Positions 46,411-55,721 of a stretch of 64,000 nt of DNA are shown here, one piece after another. The stretch comes from Psychrobacter raelei (lineage in GTDB: Bacteria; Pseudomonadota; Gammaproteobacteria; Pseudomonadales; Moraxellaceae): positions 1,426,001 through 1,490,000 of the forward strand of contig NZ_CP093310.2 in NCBI RefSeq assembly GCF_022631235.3, read 5' to 3'. Both the position numbers and the translations under genes were made by a program. The notes beneath the pieces are model-generated. The model was not told the origin of the DNA, did no database searches, and saw only the letters and a program-made list of their open reading frames with translations. Position 1 is the first letter of the stretch. Every line of letters begins with the position of its first letter.

Positions 46411-47154
46411 ATGTTCAACCTGATAAAAGACTGGCGAGAACAGCGTATATTAGAGGATAGTCGCTTTAGTGAGGATGATTGGCGCCAAGTGGCGGGCAAG
46501 ATTGCTATCTTAGATAACCTATCTGAGGCTCAGCGATTAAAACTGTTTGATTTGGCCACTTTGTTTTTGCATGAAAAGCATATTCAAGGGGCAAATGGCT
46601 TTGAGGTAACGGACTTTGCGCGCCAGTCCATTGCACTACAAGCCTGCCTGCCCATACTCAACTTGGGGCTTGAGTGGTATAAAGGCTGGTCATCTATCAT
46701 CATCTATCCTCATTCATATATGAGTGAGACGACCACGACAGATGAGATGGGGATTGTACACGAGGCGCATCAGCATCGCAGCGGTGAGGCATGGCTACGT
46801 GGTCCGGTGATTCTATCATGGGAAGATGTTAAGGATGCGGGCCGGCGTGATGGGCACAATGTGGTTATTCATGAATTTGTGCATAAGCTTGATATGCTAA
46901 ATGGTCGGGCTAATGGCTTTCCGCCGATACAGTCAGATATGGATCCTACTGAATGGACCAAGGTTATGGAGCAGGGGTTTGCTGATTTTCAATACAGCCC
47001 TAAGCCTGGCATTGATGATTATGGGGCGACCAATCCAGCTGAGTTTTTTGCGGTATTAAGCGAGGTGTTTTTTGAAAGACCCAATGATCTGATGGCAGCT
47101 TATCCGGATATTTATCAGTTAATGGTTGCGTTTTTTCGGCAACAGCCGTTGTAA
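46411..47154 (+). CDS. mtfA: MtfA-type zinc peptidase
   Basis: The 247-residue cytoplasmic protein of the MtfA family has zinc-binding HEFVH (154-158) in VVIHEFVHKLDMLNG, plus the downstream NPAEFFAVLSEVFFE segment with the third ligand Glu. GEAWLRGPVILSWEDV is typical. In E. coli MtfA binds the repressor Mlc and is an aminopeptidase. Whether an Mlc partner exists here is not visible. GGAGG lies 9 bases before the ATG. Confidence 0.93.
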   Translation: MFNLIKDWREQRILEDSRFSEDDWRQVAGKIAILDNLSEAQRLKLFDLATLFLHEKHIQGANGFEVTDFARQSIALQACLPILNLGLEWYKGWSSIIIYPHSYMSETTTTDEMGIVHEAHQHRSGEAWLRGPVILSWEDVKDAGRRDGHNVVIHEFVHKLDMLNGRANGFPPIQSDMDPTEWTKVMEQGFADFQYSPKPGIDDYGATNPAEFFAVLSEVFFERPNDLMAAYPDIYQLMVAFFRQQPL

Positions 47155-47282
47155 TCAACTGTAATTAACGCTCATTTTGGGCATGTTTTAGTGGCTATAT
47201 AATACTAATTAGTGATGGGCTGTTTTGGTTGTTGTGTTTTATCAAGTCGATATCCTTGATAAATCGATAAATTGATAAATAG

Positions 47283-48173
47283 CTATTCTCGGTAAGCACG
47301 GCCATTATACAGCAGTGTATCAGCAATCGCCTTCGCGTAGCTTTCTATACTGACGCTTGAGCCTGCTTGCACCAGCGCATGGGTGTTTACCGTAACATTC
47401 AAATCAGACTGTGAGGTTATCTCAAACTCATCCCACTGTTTGTAAATAGGGTCAAGTCCATAATCGCATACTTGAGGCATCTCTACCCAGTATGCATCAG
47501 GGTGATGCTGGGTTAAATAATGCCACAAAACGCTGCGTGTGTGTTTTGCAATCTTGGTGCCCGTATCGTGCTCATCAAAGGCTTGCTGATATTGATTTTC
47601 ATCAAGTAGTGTCTGCTCAGTGAACTCAACATCCACATCGTGCCATTGATTATAAACCAGAGCGTGTAGCGACAAACCACGTCGTGCTAAGGTCTCAAGC
47701 ACCAACAAGGTATAATCAATACTTTGTGCTTGCCCAGAGGTGATGACTATTACCGGATGCCCCTGTGAGGCCATATAATCTATGGTTAGTACGGATTCAT
47801 TTAAAGGCGACATAATGCCGCCCTCAATTTCTAATAAGACTAATTCGTGCTTCAGCTGTAGTTGTTTGGTTGCGACGGCAAGTCGTCTGGGATGAATACT
47901 GACATTTTGTAACTGTGAGGCCAGAGACGGTGACGCAGAGAAGGGGAATACAAAAGGGCAGCTTTCAGATGCTTTATCAACCACTTGCAATGGCATTTGC
48001 ATTATTTTTCGATGAATCATGATGTCAGTAGCGATGTCGCGATCACAGCCAGTTTGTACCAGTTTTTGAGTGATGACATTGACACCTTGTTCCATAAGCT
48101 GTTTGCCAAGATAGCCGGTTGCATAAGTTTTGCCAATATGAGGGCCGGCGCCAGTAATAAAAAATACGCTCAT
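47283..48173 (-). CDS. Divergent dethiobiotin synthetase paralogue
   Basis: The 296-residue protein is clearly related to the BioD at 50011 (shared MSVFFI-G, GKTYATG, TQKLVQTGC, IMIHRKIMQMPLQ, VYNQWH). Its active-site loops differ: the nucleotide loop is GAGPHIGKT in place of G-x-D-T-D-x-GKT, and the EGAGG segment is EIEGG. The C-terminus is about 40 residues longer. Lys15 and Thr16 of the P-loop are kept. It may have a changed substrate or be drifting. It is separated from bioA/bioD by a PhzF-like gene and a lipoprotein gene. Confidence 0.75.
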   Translation of the reverse strand: MSVFFITGAGPHIGKTYATGYLGKQLMEQGVNVITQKLVQTGCDRDIATDIMIHRKIMQMPLQVVDKASESCPFVFPFSASPSLASQLQNVSIHPRRLAVATKQLQLKHELVLLEIEGGIMSPLNESVLTIDYMASQGHPVIVITSGQAQSIDYTLLVLETLARRGLSLHALVYNQWHDVDVEFTEQTLLDENQYQQAFDEHDTGTKIAKHTRSVLWHYLTQHHPDAYWVEMPQVCDYGLDPIYKQWDEFEITSQSDLNVTVNTHALVQAGSSVSIESYAKAIADTLLYNGRAYRE

Positions 48174-48319
48174 GATTTTTGCTTCTGTTATATATTTTAG
48201 TACTTGGTTATTATATCCGAACAGCTTACTTAAAAACTCATCTTTAACATGATATCGTAGGTTAAATAGCCCACACCATAAAGCTGACCATAAGGCTTTA
48301 ACCTCGCTTTATTTTATTG

Positions 48320-49177
48320 TTAAATCTCAATGACTCCACTTAAGTAACGTACAGCATGCCCTGATATCAGCACTCTATCGCCTTGTAGCTCGCATTGCAG
48401 TTCGCCGCCACGGCTTGATGCTTGGTAGGCGAGCAGCTGATCTTTACTAAGTTGTTTGCCCCATAATGGTGCCAGTGCCGTATGTACAGATCCGGTTACC
48501 GGGTCCTCAGCACCGCCTAAAGCCTGAGAGAAGTACCGCGAAATAAAATCATACTTGCTGTATTTATTTGATTGCGCTTGGGCAGTTAAGACCAGACCTA
48601 GCGGCGCCAATTGTGTCATCAACAGGGTGTCTGGTTCAAACCCTAAAACCGCCGTTTCATTATCAAACATAATAAAATAAGCCTGATGATTTTTATAGAT
48701 TTTATGTGCGTTAGGCAAGTGCGCTAACACTGTATTTATGACGGGATCTACATCTGCTGCAAGCTCATGAGTGGCAGAGTAAATCAGCGACGGCAGGGTA
48801 TTTGGAAAATTCATACGAATTTTGCCCTCAGGCGTCTTTTGAATGATTAAGCTTCCCACGGCTTTGGCATAAAAATGAATGCTTGTGGCGGTACTATGCT
48901 GTTCAAACAATAAAAATGCAGACGCTAAGGTCGCATGACCACAAAAGTCCATCTCTTTAAGCGGCGAGAACCAGCGAATATGGTAATCAAGCGTCGCCTT
49001 ATCTTCTAAATCGGTCTCATTTTTTACCAAAAAAGCCGTTTCTGATAGGTTGTTCTGACTGGCTATAGACTGCATGACCGAGTCTTCTAACCACTGGTTG
49101 AGGATTATAACTGCTGCTGAACTGCCTTTAAAAACCGTGTCTGTAAAAGCATCTATTATGTGTATATCTAATGGCAT
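48320..49177 (-). CDS. PhzF-family isomerase-like protein
   Basis: The 285-residue protein has the diaminopimelate-epimerase-like two-domain fold of the PhzF family: HIIDAFTDTVFKGSSAAVII at the start, the catalytic Glu in NLSETAFLV, WFSPLKEMDFCGHATLASA, and DPVTGSVHTALAPLWG later. The start at 49177 (MPLDIHII) has AGAGAA upstream; the longer frame to 49219 does not fit the family. No phenazine genes are nearby, so the substrate is unknown, as for most YddE-like members. Confidence 0.9.
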   Translation of the reverse strand: MPLDIHIIDAFTDTVFKGSSAAVIILNQWLEDSVMQSIASQNNLSETAFLVKNETDLEDKATLDYHIRWFSPLKEMDFCGHATLASAFLLFEQHSTATSIHFYAKAVGSLIIQKTPEGKIRMNFPNTLPSLIYSATHELAADVDPVINTVLAHLPNAHKIYKNHQAYFIMFDNETAVLGFEPDTLLMTQLAPLGLVLTAQAQSNKYSKYDFISRYFSQALGGAEDPVTGSVHTALAPLWGKQLSKDQLLAYQASSRGGELQCELQGDRVLISGHAVRYLSGVIEI

Positions 49178-49256
49178 AGGGTTCTCTTTTTTTGGTGCGG
49201 TATCACAGTTCAAGGTCATGATACTTCTTAATACTTATTAGACCGTTTAATACTTG

Positions 49257-49943
49257 TTAGACCGTCCACTGATCGTTAACGATGGCGACCAGATAGGATT
49301 TACCTTGGTACTCTTCAAACACTAGGCGCATAGCACGCCAGTCCATCCCTTGATACTCAGGGTTTTTTCCGGAGTGATAAAATTCAACAAAGTCGGCATT
49401 GGGATACACCTCTTTAAGGTTATTCAAGCTATTGCCTGAGCCTTGAAACTGATTAAATGTGGCGTCTTTAAAGTCATATTGTTGTGCGGCCACCCAGTGA
49501 TCTAAAAAGTTAGGTAGGGTGGTGATGTATAAGTCGCCTGTACCGTCTTTGGCGCCCCAAGTAAATTTCACCCGAGATTGCTGTAAGTAAGTGGTGAATT
49601 GCTCACGGCGAAACACCTTGTCAGCATCTTTATGTATATAAGCATACATACTAAAGCGCACACCTTTAACAGGATGGATATAAGGGGTTAGCGCCTCATA
49701 GTTACCCGCAGCTAAGTCATCTTTAATCTGCTTGGCCTGCTGCAAGACCTGTGTCTCTTTGTTTTGTGCGACTACATCGTTATTGCCAACATCAGAGTGA
49801 TTTGCCTCATGCTCCGGGCTACCGGCAGGGACAGAGGCTGCTGTACAGGCGCTGGCAAGTAAGCAGCTGGTCAATATCATCCCTAGCTTAGCGCTAATCT
49901 TGACACGCTTAGCACGTCTATTGGGGTTTAGCAGCTGAGTCAT
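49257..49943 (-). CDS. Lipoprotein of unknown function
   Basis: The 228-residue product has an N-terminal basic stretch, a hydrophobic core and a lipobox LASAC (Cys33). The mature domain looks like a compact alpha+beta module (VFRREQFTTYLQQSRVKFTWG; NADFVEFYHSGKNPEYQGMD; RLVFEEYQGKSYLVAIVND) resembling an enzyme-like or NTF2-type fold of a type found in several uncharacterised lipoproteins. No named family is certain. It lies between PhzF and bioD on the same strand. Confidence 0.6.
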   Translation of the reverse strand: MTQLLNPNRRAKRVKISAKLGMILTSCLLASACTAASVPAGSPEHEANHSDVGNNDVVAQNKETQVLQQAKQIKDDLAAGNYEALTPYIHPVKGVRFSMYAYIHKDADKVFRREQFTTYLQQSRVKFTWGAKDGTGDLYITTLPNFLDHWVAAQQYDFKDATFNQFQGSGNSLNNLKEVYPNADFVEFYHSGKNPEYQGMDWRAMRLVFEEYQGKSYLVAIVNDQWTV

Positions 49944-50010
49944 AGCGTTTTATCCTTGATGTCTGGGTTAACCATATTTTAAATGTGTTATCTAATTTTT
50001 ATGATCATTA

Positions 50011-50778
50011 TCAAACAGTCGGTAGTGCATCGAGTAATTCGCTAGCATACTTAGCCATCGACTGCGATGTGTTTTGGGAAGTATCTACCGAATCTGTGTC
50101 TGTTATGTGGGGTAGATTTACCCAATAAGTCTGTGGATGGTGGCGTTCTAAATAGCGCTGTAAATAAGTCTGGGTATTTTGTTTAATAGCATTGTCAGGC
50201 GTATACGCTGACGCAAGATACGTATTAGGCTGCCACTGATTATAGATCACTGCATGTAGCGGTATCTGGCGCTGAGACAATGCTTCAATACTTAATAACG
50301 TATGGCTGATGCTGCCAAGACGTCCTGAGGTCACTAAAATAACGGGATAGCCCATAGCTGCCACATAATCTAGGGTAAGCAAGGACTGACTCAGCGGCAC
50401 CATCAGTCCGCCAGCACCTTCAAGTAATACGATATCATAGCTTGTCGCTAACGCTTGAGTGGCTTTGGTAATCACAGCGGGGTCAATAAAAGTATCTTCT
50501 AGGTAGGCCGCTAGATGCGGTGAGGCAGGTTTTGTAAATACATAAGGGCAAGTTAAGCCGTCATGATCTGCCGGTTGTAGCGGTATGTCCATCATTTTTC
50601 GATGGCTAATAATATCCTCGCTAATGCCTAGGCAGCCAGTTTGTACCAGCTTTTGGGTGATAACCGACTTTAGGCGTTGATTAGACGTCATTTGCTGCAA
50701 TAGTGCTTGCGCTAAAGCGCCTGTCGCATAGGTCTTACCAATATCGGTATCGATTCCGCTGATAAAAAATACACTCAT
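50011..50778 (-). CDS. bioD: Dethiobiotin synthetase
   Basis: The 255-residue ATP-dependent enzyme closes the ureido ring of dethiobiotin. The P-loop GIDTDIGKT (8-16) and EGAGGLMVPL are canonical. The substrate-contact segment reads VITQKLVQTGC. I chose the ATG at 50778; it overlaps the bioA stop by 4 bp (ATGA), so translation is coupled. The enzyme acts on the product of BioA. Confidence 0.93.
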   Translation of the reverse strand: MSVFFISGIDTDIGKTYATGALAQALLQQMTSNQRLKSVITQKLVQTGCLGISEDIISHRKMMDIPLQPADHDGLTCPYVFTKPASPHLAAYLEDTFIDPAVITKATQALATSYDIVLLEGAGGLMVPLSQSLLTLDYVAAMGYPVILVTSGRLGSISHTLLSIEALSQRQIPLHAVIYNQWQPNTYLASAYTPDNAIKQNTQTYLQRYLERHHPQTYWVNLPHITDTDSVDTSQNTSQSMAKYASELLDALPTV

Positions 50779-52082
50779 GACCAATACTCCGCCAAGACTT
50801 GGGTTAGCCGCTCACATAATAGAGCCAATTCTTCATCGGTCATAATTATCGGCGGCATAATATACACAAGCTTACCAAAGGGTCTAATCCAGACTTTGTG
50901 CTTGATAAGCAGTGCTTGAAACCGCGGCATATCAACGGTGTCATACAGCTCTATAACGCCAATCGCACCTAATATGCGTACATCAGCGACCTTATGATTG
51001 GTGGCCAACGGTTTTAGATATTGCCGTAACAGCTGCTCAATATGGCGGGCACGTTTGGCATAATCACCTTCAATAATCAGCTCTAAAGAAGCCAATGATA
51101 CAGAGCAGGCGAGGGGATTACCCATGAAAGTCGGCCCGTGCATTAACGCCGAATACTCACTATTGGCAATACTGTCTGCTACAAAACGTTGGCATAAGGT
51201 CGCCGCAAAGGTCATATAACCGCCAGTTAATGCTTTGCCCACAGTCATAATATCAGGTGATATATTGGCATGCTGGCAGGCGAACATCTTGCCAGTACGG
51301 CCAAAGCCTGTTGCTATCTCATCGGCAATTAATAACACCTGATACTCATCACACAGTTTACGCAAAATTTGGAGATATTCAGGGCTATAAACCCGCATAC
51401 CACCGGCGCCTTGTACCACAGGCTCAATGATAAAAGCGGCCATTTTATGCTGATTTTGTTCAAAAAATGTACACAAGCTTTCTTTTATACAGGGTGTTAA
51501 GGCAGTGTCGTAACCGGCTTCTGGCGTGTCCGTGAACAGCTGTATCGGCAGCTGTTTCCCATAGATACTGTGCATCCCATTTATAGGGTCACAGATGCTC
51601 ATGGCATGCCAGGTATCACCATAATAGCCGGATCGAGTGGTTGCTATCTGATTGCGCTCAGGCTTATTCTGAGACAATTGATATTGTAGCGCCATCTTTA
51701 AGGCAACTTCGACAGCAATGCTGCCGCTGTCGGCATAAAATATGGCATCTAAGCCATTAGGAACGATTGATAGTAATTTTTTACCCAAATCTATGGCCGG
51801 TTGATGGGTTAAGCCGCCAAACATGATGTGGGCCATATTAGACAACTGAGCTGTAAGCGCTGCGTTTAATTTCGGATGATTGTATCCGTGCGTGGCTGCC
51901 CACCAAGATGACATTCCATCGATAAGCTGCTCACCAGACTTGGTATACAGATAAACGCCGTCAGCTTTATCTATGACCACATTAGGATATGATGGCGGCA
52001 GACTTGCGTATGGATGCCACAGATGGCGCTGGTCAAAGTCATCGAAGTGCTGATTAAATAGATTAAAATTATTATTGTGCAT
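50775..52082 (-). CDS. bioA: Adenosylmethionine-8-amino-7-oxononanoate aminotransferase
   Basis: The 435-residue PLP enzyme converts KAPA to DAPA in biotin synthesis using SAM as amino donor. It has WHPYASLPPSYPNVVIDKAD, GMSSWWAATHGYNHP, ADEIATGFGRTGKMFACQH and the PLP Lys in TVGKALTGGYMTFAAT. The ATG at 52082 was chosen; upstream in-frame Met codons to 52148 add residues not seen in the family. It heads a bioA-bioD unit. The remaining bio genes are not in this window. Confidence 0.94.
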   Translation of the reverse strand: MHNNNFNLFNQHFDDFDQRHLWHPYASLPPSYPNVVIDKADGVYLYTKSGEQLIDGMSSWWAATHGYNHPKLNAALTAQLSNMAHIMFGGLTHQPAIDLGKKLLSIVPNGLDAIFYADSGSIAVEVALKMALQYQLSQNKPERNQIATTRSGYYGDTWHAMSICDPINGMHSIYGKQLPIQLFTDTPEAGYDTALTPCIKESLCTFFEQNQHKMAAFIIEPVVQGAGGMRVYSPEYLQILRKLCDEYQVLLIADEIATGFGRTGKMFACQHANISPDIMTVGKALTGGYMTFAATLCQRFVADSIANSEYSALMHGPTFMGNPLACSVSLASLELIIEGDYAKRARHIEQLLRQYLKPLATNHKVADVRILGAIGVIELYDTVDMPRFQALLIKHKVWIRPFGKLVYIMPPIIMTDEELALLCERLTQVLAEYWS

Positions 52083-52644
52083 AACGTTGGCAAACTTATG
52101 ATTAAAAATCTCAAAGCGAAATAAAAAATAGCCGCAACATGTTAGCATTATTTAGAATCATATTAAGAGATAGATTCTGCATAACAATTTCTGCATAACA
52201 ATAATTGTTCCAAAAGTGAGTCATGACAGCCATCTTGAATCTTATAAAAGCGGTTGGTTTGTTTTCGCATAATGTATATTATGTTAAATAAAATCTATTA
52301 AAGCTGTTGCCTATAAGGACTTGTAATCTACAAAATATTAGCTATGAGTACGCCTTTCGAGATCCATCAAAGTTACGAATGTTCTGCATAGAAAAAGCCA
52401 GATTAGATAATCGTACTACCGGCCATTGATTCAAGTTCTATCCGATTCCAAAAATCGCCATTATCGAAATAAATATTATCTACACCACCTCCCCATTCAG
52501 AAAACTGGTCAGATATTGTGATTAAACCATCAGAAACCGCCTTATGCGCCTTTATCCGAATGATATTCAAAAGTGGATGGGGTACTTTTAGCACGCGGCG
52601 TTTACGAGCAAAGTCCTAAGCGCTCACATTCACAAGATTGGCCA
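52083..52644. other. bioA upstream region
   Basis: This stretch of 562 bp is A+T-rich. It carries a tandem 14-bp repeat, TTCTGCATAACAAT, at 52175-52188 and 52189-52202 upstream of bioA. No BirA-type palindrome is clear. A 63-residue minus-strand frame lies within it (52403-52594). Confidence 0.4.
52403..52594 (-). CDS. Possible small protein or gene fragment
   Basis: The frame starts at a GTG and gives 63 residues (ISDQFSEWGGGVDNIYFDNG; NRIELESMAG). The composition looks protein-like, with acidic and aromatic residues in a beta-like pattern, but no family is recognised and the frame may be the C-terminus of a lost gene. It is next to the gene graveyard at 53.2-56.2 kb. Confidence 0.3.
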   Translation of the reverse strand: MLKVPHPLLNIIRIKAHKAVSDGLITISDQFSEWGGGVDNIYFDNGDFWNRIELESMAGSTII

Positions 52645-53094
52645 TCAACGCTGCCGGCTAATGGCGCGTTTACCAATCTCTATCCCTGTATTTTTATCAA
52701 TGACCACAGGCTTTATTTCAAGGCCTGTTTCTGAATCTGTAAAAATCGGCATCTGAGCGGGTGTGTCGCACAATTTATGGGTGCGGCCCCAAGCGCCTAT
52801 TGAGAACAATACTGGCAATACATCCTGCCCCGCCGCTGTTAGCAGATACTCCTCACGCGGTGGATGCTCTGAGTAGCTTCTTTTTTCAAGCAGCCCCTCT
52901 TGCACCAAAGTTGCTAAACGCTTGGTCAGCATTGAGGGCGCGATACCCAAACTGGTACGAAAATCATCAAATCGAGTCAGTCCACTATGGGCATCGCGTA
53001 AGATAAGCAGGCACCAAGAATCACCGAATACCGACAGACTATGGGCAATCGGACAAGTAGCAAGGCTGGGTTTATCTAAAGGTAATTTAGCCAT
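52645..53094 (-). CDS. HxlR-family transcriptional regulator
   Basis: The 149-residue winged-helix regulator begins with the HxlR pattern CPIAHSLSVFGDSWCLLILRDA, then LTRFDDFRTSLGIAPSMLTKRLATLVQEGLLEK and YLLTAAGQDVLPVLFSIGAWG. A Cys in the CPIA segment (C14) is often redox- or ligand-responsive in this family. A target gene cannot be assigned. It lies 69 bp from the truncated gene at 53164, on the same strand. Confidence 0.9.
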   Translation of the reverse strand: MAKLPLDKPSLATCPIAHSLSVFGDSWCLLILRDAHSGLTRFDDFRTSLGIAPSMLTKRLATLVQEGLLEKRSYSEHPPREEYLLTAAGQDVLPVLFSIGAWGRTHKLCDTPAQMPIFTDSETGLEIKPVVIDKNTGIEIGKRAISRQR

Positions 53095-53163
53095 AATGAA
53101 CCTTATTTTTTTATGATTTTATGAGTGTCATTATAGCGCAACCTTGGTAATCTAAGCACTAAG

Positions 53164-53430
53164 TTAAGACTTTTCTGCTATCGCCTTATCTAGGTTTTGC
53201 TCAATTTGCTGTTTTATCTTGGGCAAAAAGCTTTTGAACAAAAACCCAAGCTTGGCATCTAACTCAAACTTATCAGGCGCACTGAGCAACTGCCCCGTGG
53301 CGCCCGTACGCTTAAACGTGACGATGTCTTTATCCTCTAAGCGCAGATAAAGACAGTCATCACAACTTACGGCATCAAGCCCTGCCCCATCAAATCTTAA
53401 CTGGCACAACATGGCATGTGCGTCACCTAC
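53164..53430 (-). pseudogene. Polyhydroxyalkanoate-granule-region type protein, 5' truncated
   Basis: The C-terminal part (DKFELDAKLGFLFKSF, then LPKIKQQIEQNLDKAI) matches the PHA_gran_rgn family of small proteins. The middle (DIVTFKRTGATGQLL) fits too. Full members begin with a His/Leu-rich helix (H-x-L-...-A-R) that is missing here. The frame instead runs into the 5' end of the plus-strand DUF1365 frame, with which it overlaps by about 19 bp. This looks like a deletion that removed both 5' ends. Confidence 0.65.
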
Positions 53431-55040
53431 CCTCAAAACATGAATTTAGCTATCCCTACCGCTATTGGGGGCTGAGTCTAAATAGACTGGTGGCAGGCGA
53501 TTTCCCAGATAAGCTTGGTAAGGCTTGGAATAATTTGCATCATTTTGATTTTTCTGACTATGTTGAGCTAGAAAAGGTGGAGCATGCTCATTATAAGAAT
53601 GCACAATATGTAACAGATGATCTTACGGATAAACAGCGACAAGCACAGCAGTGGCAACATAAAGTCTTACAACAGTTTCAGCGATTGACCGATAGCGCGC
53701 CTAGCGGCGACATCTTAGCACTGGTAGTGAGCCGAAATTTGGGGTTTTATTTTAGTCCTGTTAACTTCTATATTGGCTTTAATGCTAAGGGCGATGTCAG
53801 TCATCTGTTGGCAGAGATTAGCAATACGCCATGGGACAAACGTCATTTTTATGGGTTCAAACTAGACGGCAATATCAGCGAATTTAGCCACAATAAAGGC
53901 TTTCATGTCTCACCCTTTAACCCTCTTGACCAAACATACACTTGGAAGGTTAAGCTCGTAGATAATCCGCTTGGATTAAAGCAGCTCATATTAAGCATTC
54001 AAGTATCAGACAGCAGAGGCAAGGTGTTTGAGGCCGGTATCAACATGACGCCTCAAGCTATGACCGTTTCAAATATTACTAAAACCCTCACCAACAATCC
54101 TGTTATGAATTACAGCTCGATGCGCCGTATTTACTGGCATGCATTGTTAATATACGCCTTAAAAAAAGTACCTTACATGGGTTACAACCAACGATTACAG
54201 GGCAGTAAACAAGCCGCTCATGTTGCTAGCCGGCAACACAATGATCAAATTAGAGAGCCTAAAATGTTAATACAGCCACACCACCCTACAGACAGAAAAA
54301 CGCACTCATTGGTCAAGCGTGTGACAAATAGCCCTGCGCTAACCCCTGTTAAGCTTGGTATTGATGTGGTGTCTCGCCGTGTCTTATTTAAAGCCTTATC
54401 TTACTTACAATTTGGCAGCATCACGGTTATTGAAGGCCAAGGCTCCAATAAAACCAGAAAACGCCGTAAAACGCACAACACCTTTACCTTTGGCAACAAA
54501 CCTCAAAAATTAAACCCTAAATTTAGTGGTGAGGTGGCAGGCAATCATGCGCTTCATGCCGTGCTAGAGGTGCATAATAAAGACTTCTATCGCAAGCTGA
54601 TCACAGGTGGCGATATTGCCCTTGCAGACAGCTATATTAACGGTGAATGGGAGGTGGATGACCTCACCGCTTTGATTCGACTTGGTGCCCGCAATAAAAA
54701 TATAAGCCATAAACTTGACGGTAAGCTTAGCAAGCTGACAAAAACCTTTGAGTTTAAAAAACATAAATCTCGTTCAAACACAGTCAGCAATTCAAAATCG
54801 AATATCCTAGCGCATTATGACCTTGGTAATGACATGTATCAGTCGTTCTTGGACGATAGCATGATGTATTCCTCCGCCATTTATCCAGCACTGGGGGCAA
54901 CGCTTTATGAGGCTCAGCAACATAAATTAAAAACACTCTGCACATTGTTAGAGCTAACGCCTGAGGATCATGTGATTGAAATCGGTACAGGCTGGGGCGG
55001 ATTTGCCATTTATGCCGCGACGCACTATGGCTGCAAAGAA
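53418..55040 (+). pseudogene. DUF1365-cyclopropane fatty acid synthase fusion, truncated at both ends
   Basis: One frame from a GTG at 53418 runs to 55112 (564 residues). Residues 1 to about 260 are a DUF1365 domain lacking its first residues (RHLPSKHEFSYPYRYWGLSL; YFSPVNFYIGF). From about 283 (an internal ATG at 54264) comes a cyclopropane-fatty-acyl-phospholipid synthase: NILAHYDLGNDMYQSFLDDS, MMYSSAIYP, and SAM motif VIEIGTGWGGFAIYAATHYG. Native sequence stops at GCK (about residue 540); the final 24 residues read antisense through mdaB. The catalytic C-terminal half is gone, so the protein cannot be a functional CFA synthase. Confidence 0.75.
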
Positions 55041-55451
55041 CTGCTTAGGGTCGGTAAAGGCAATGGCAGGGGCATTCCAAGTCACCGAAAGCATATACTG
55101 CTTGCCTTGTAATAATCCACCAGAGCCGTAGTTCTTCTCAGGGTCTTGGCGCGTACGCCCATCGCTTTGATATAAGCGGCCGTGACCTAGAGTGAACACC
55201 TCGTCGATATACTTCTTGACTATCCAAGGCACACCCATCCACCAAGCCGGCGTCTGCTGAATGACCACATCTGCCCACAGCCACTTTTGTATCTCTTCTT
55301 CTACCTCATAGCCGGCATCAATGTGGGTGACTTGTACCTGATGCCCCAAATCTAGCAGATGCGCTTTTGCCGCCTACGTCATGGTGTCATTAAGCTTGCC
55401 ATGTGAATGGGCAAAGTTTTTGCCGCCATTTAAGATTAATATGTTTGTCAT
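55036..55451 (-). pseudogene. mdaB-type NAD(P)H oxidoreductase, truncated, with internal stop
   Basis: Reading from the ATG at 55451 gives MTNILILNGGKNFAHSHGKL, a flavodoxin-fold start, then a TAG stop at 55374-55376. In the same frame the gene goes on: HLLDLGHQVQVTHIDAGYEV, WADVVIQQTPAWWMGVPWIV, GSGGLLQGKQYMLSVTWNAP and DPKQFF. At about 55036 the sequence leaves the family and enters the reverse strand of the CFA synthase. So it has both an internal stop and a missing 3' end. Intact relatives (MdaB, KefF-like) are quinone reductases. Confidence 0.75.
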
Positions 55452-55528
55452 GTTAATTACTCTGTATCTATTTAATCATTTTAAAGCCAAAAGCCAGAGG
55501 TCTTGGCCTCTATTTGAATGTCAAAACA

Positions 55529-55720
55529 TTAATCCCAAATGGGTGCCAGACCCTCAGGATCGACTTCACGGCTGTTGGCCTCTAACTGATCAATTTGTGC
55601 CATCTGCTCATCACTTAACGTGATATGTTGGGCTTGTAAGTTGCTGGCGAGATTTTCACGCTTTGTGGATGAAGGAATAACCGCGTACCCTTTGGCCAAT
55701 GCCCACGCTAAAAGACTCCA
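55529..55720 (-). pseudogene. Aldo/keto reductase C-terminal fragment
   Basis: On the minus strand the frame ending at 55529 reads SLLAWALAKGYAVIPSSTKR, then ENLASNLQAQ, LSDEQMAQIDQLEANSRE and DPEGLAPIWD. This is the C-terminal quarter of a DkgA/DkgB-type aldo/keto reductase, including the NADPH-binding IPSSTKRENL segment. The rest of the gene is missing; past about 55720 the sequence becomes a LysR gene on the other strand. The mdaB pseudogene follows 78 bp downstream on the same strand. Confidence 0.75.
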
Positions 55721-55721
55721 C

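Noticed and set aside
54954-55035. 3' part of the mdaB open frame
   Set aside because: This part is the reverse strand of the CFA synthase gene; native MdaB sequence stops at about 55036.
55620-55721. 5' part of the LysR-like open frame
   Set aside because: It is the antisense of the aldo/keto reductase remnant and does not code for LysR sequence.
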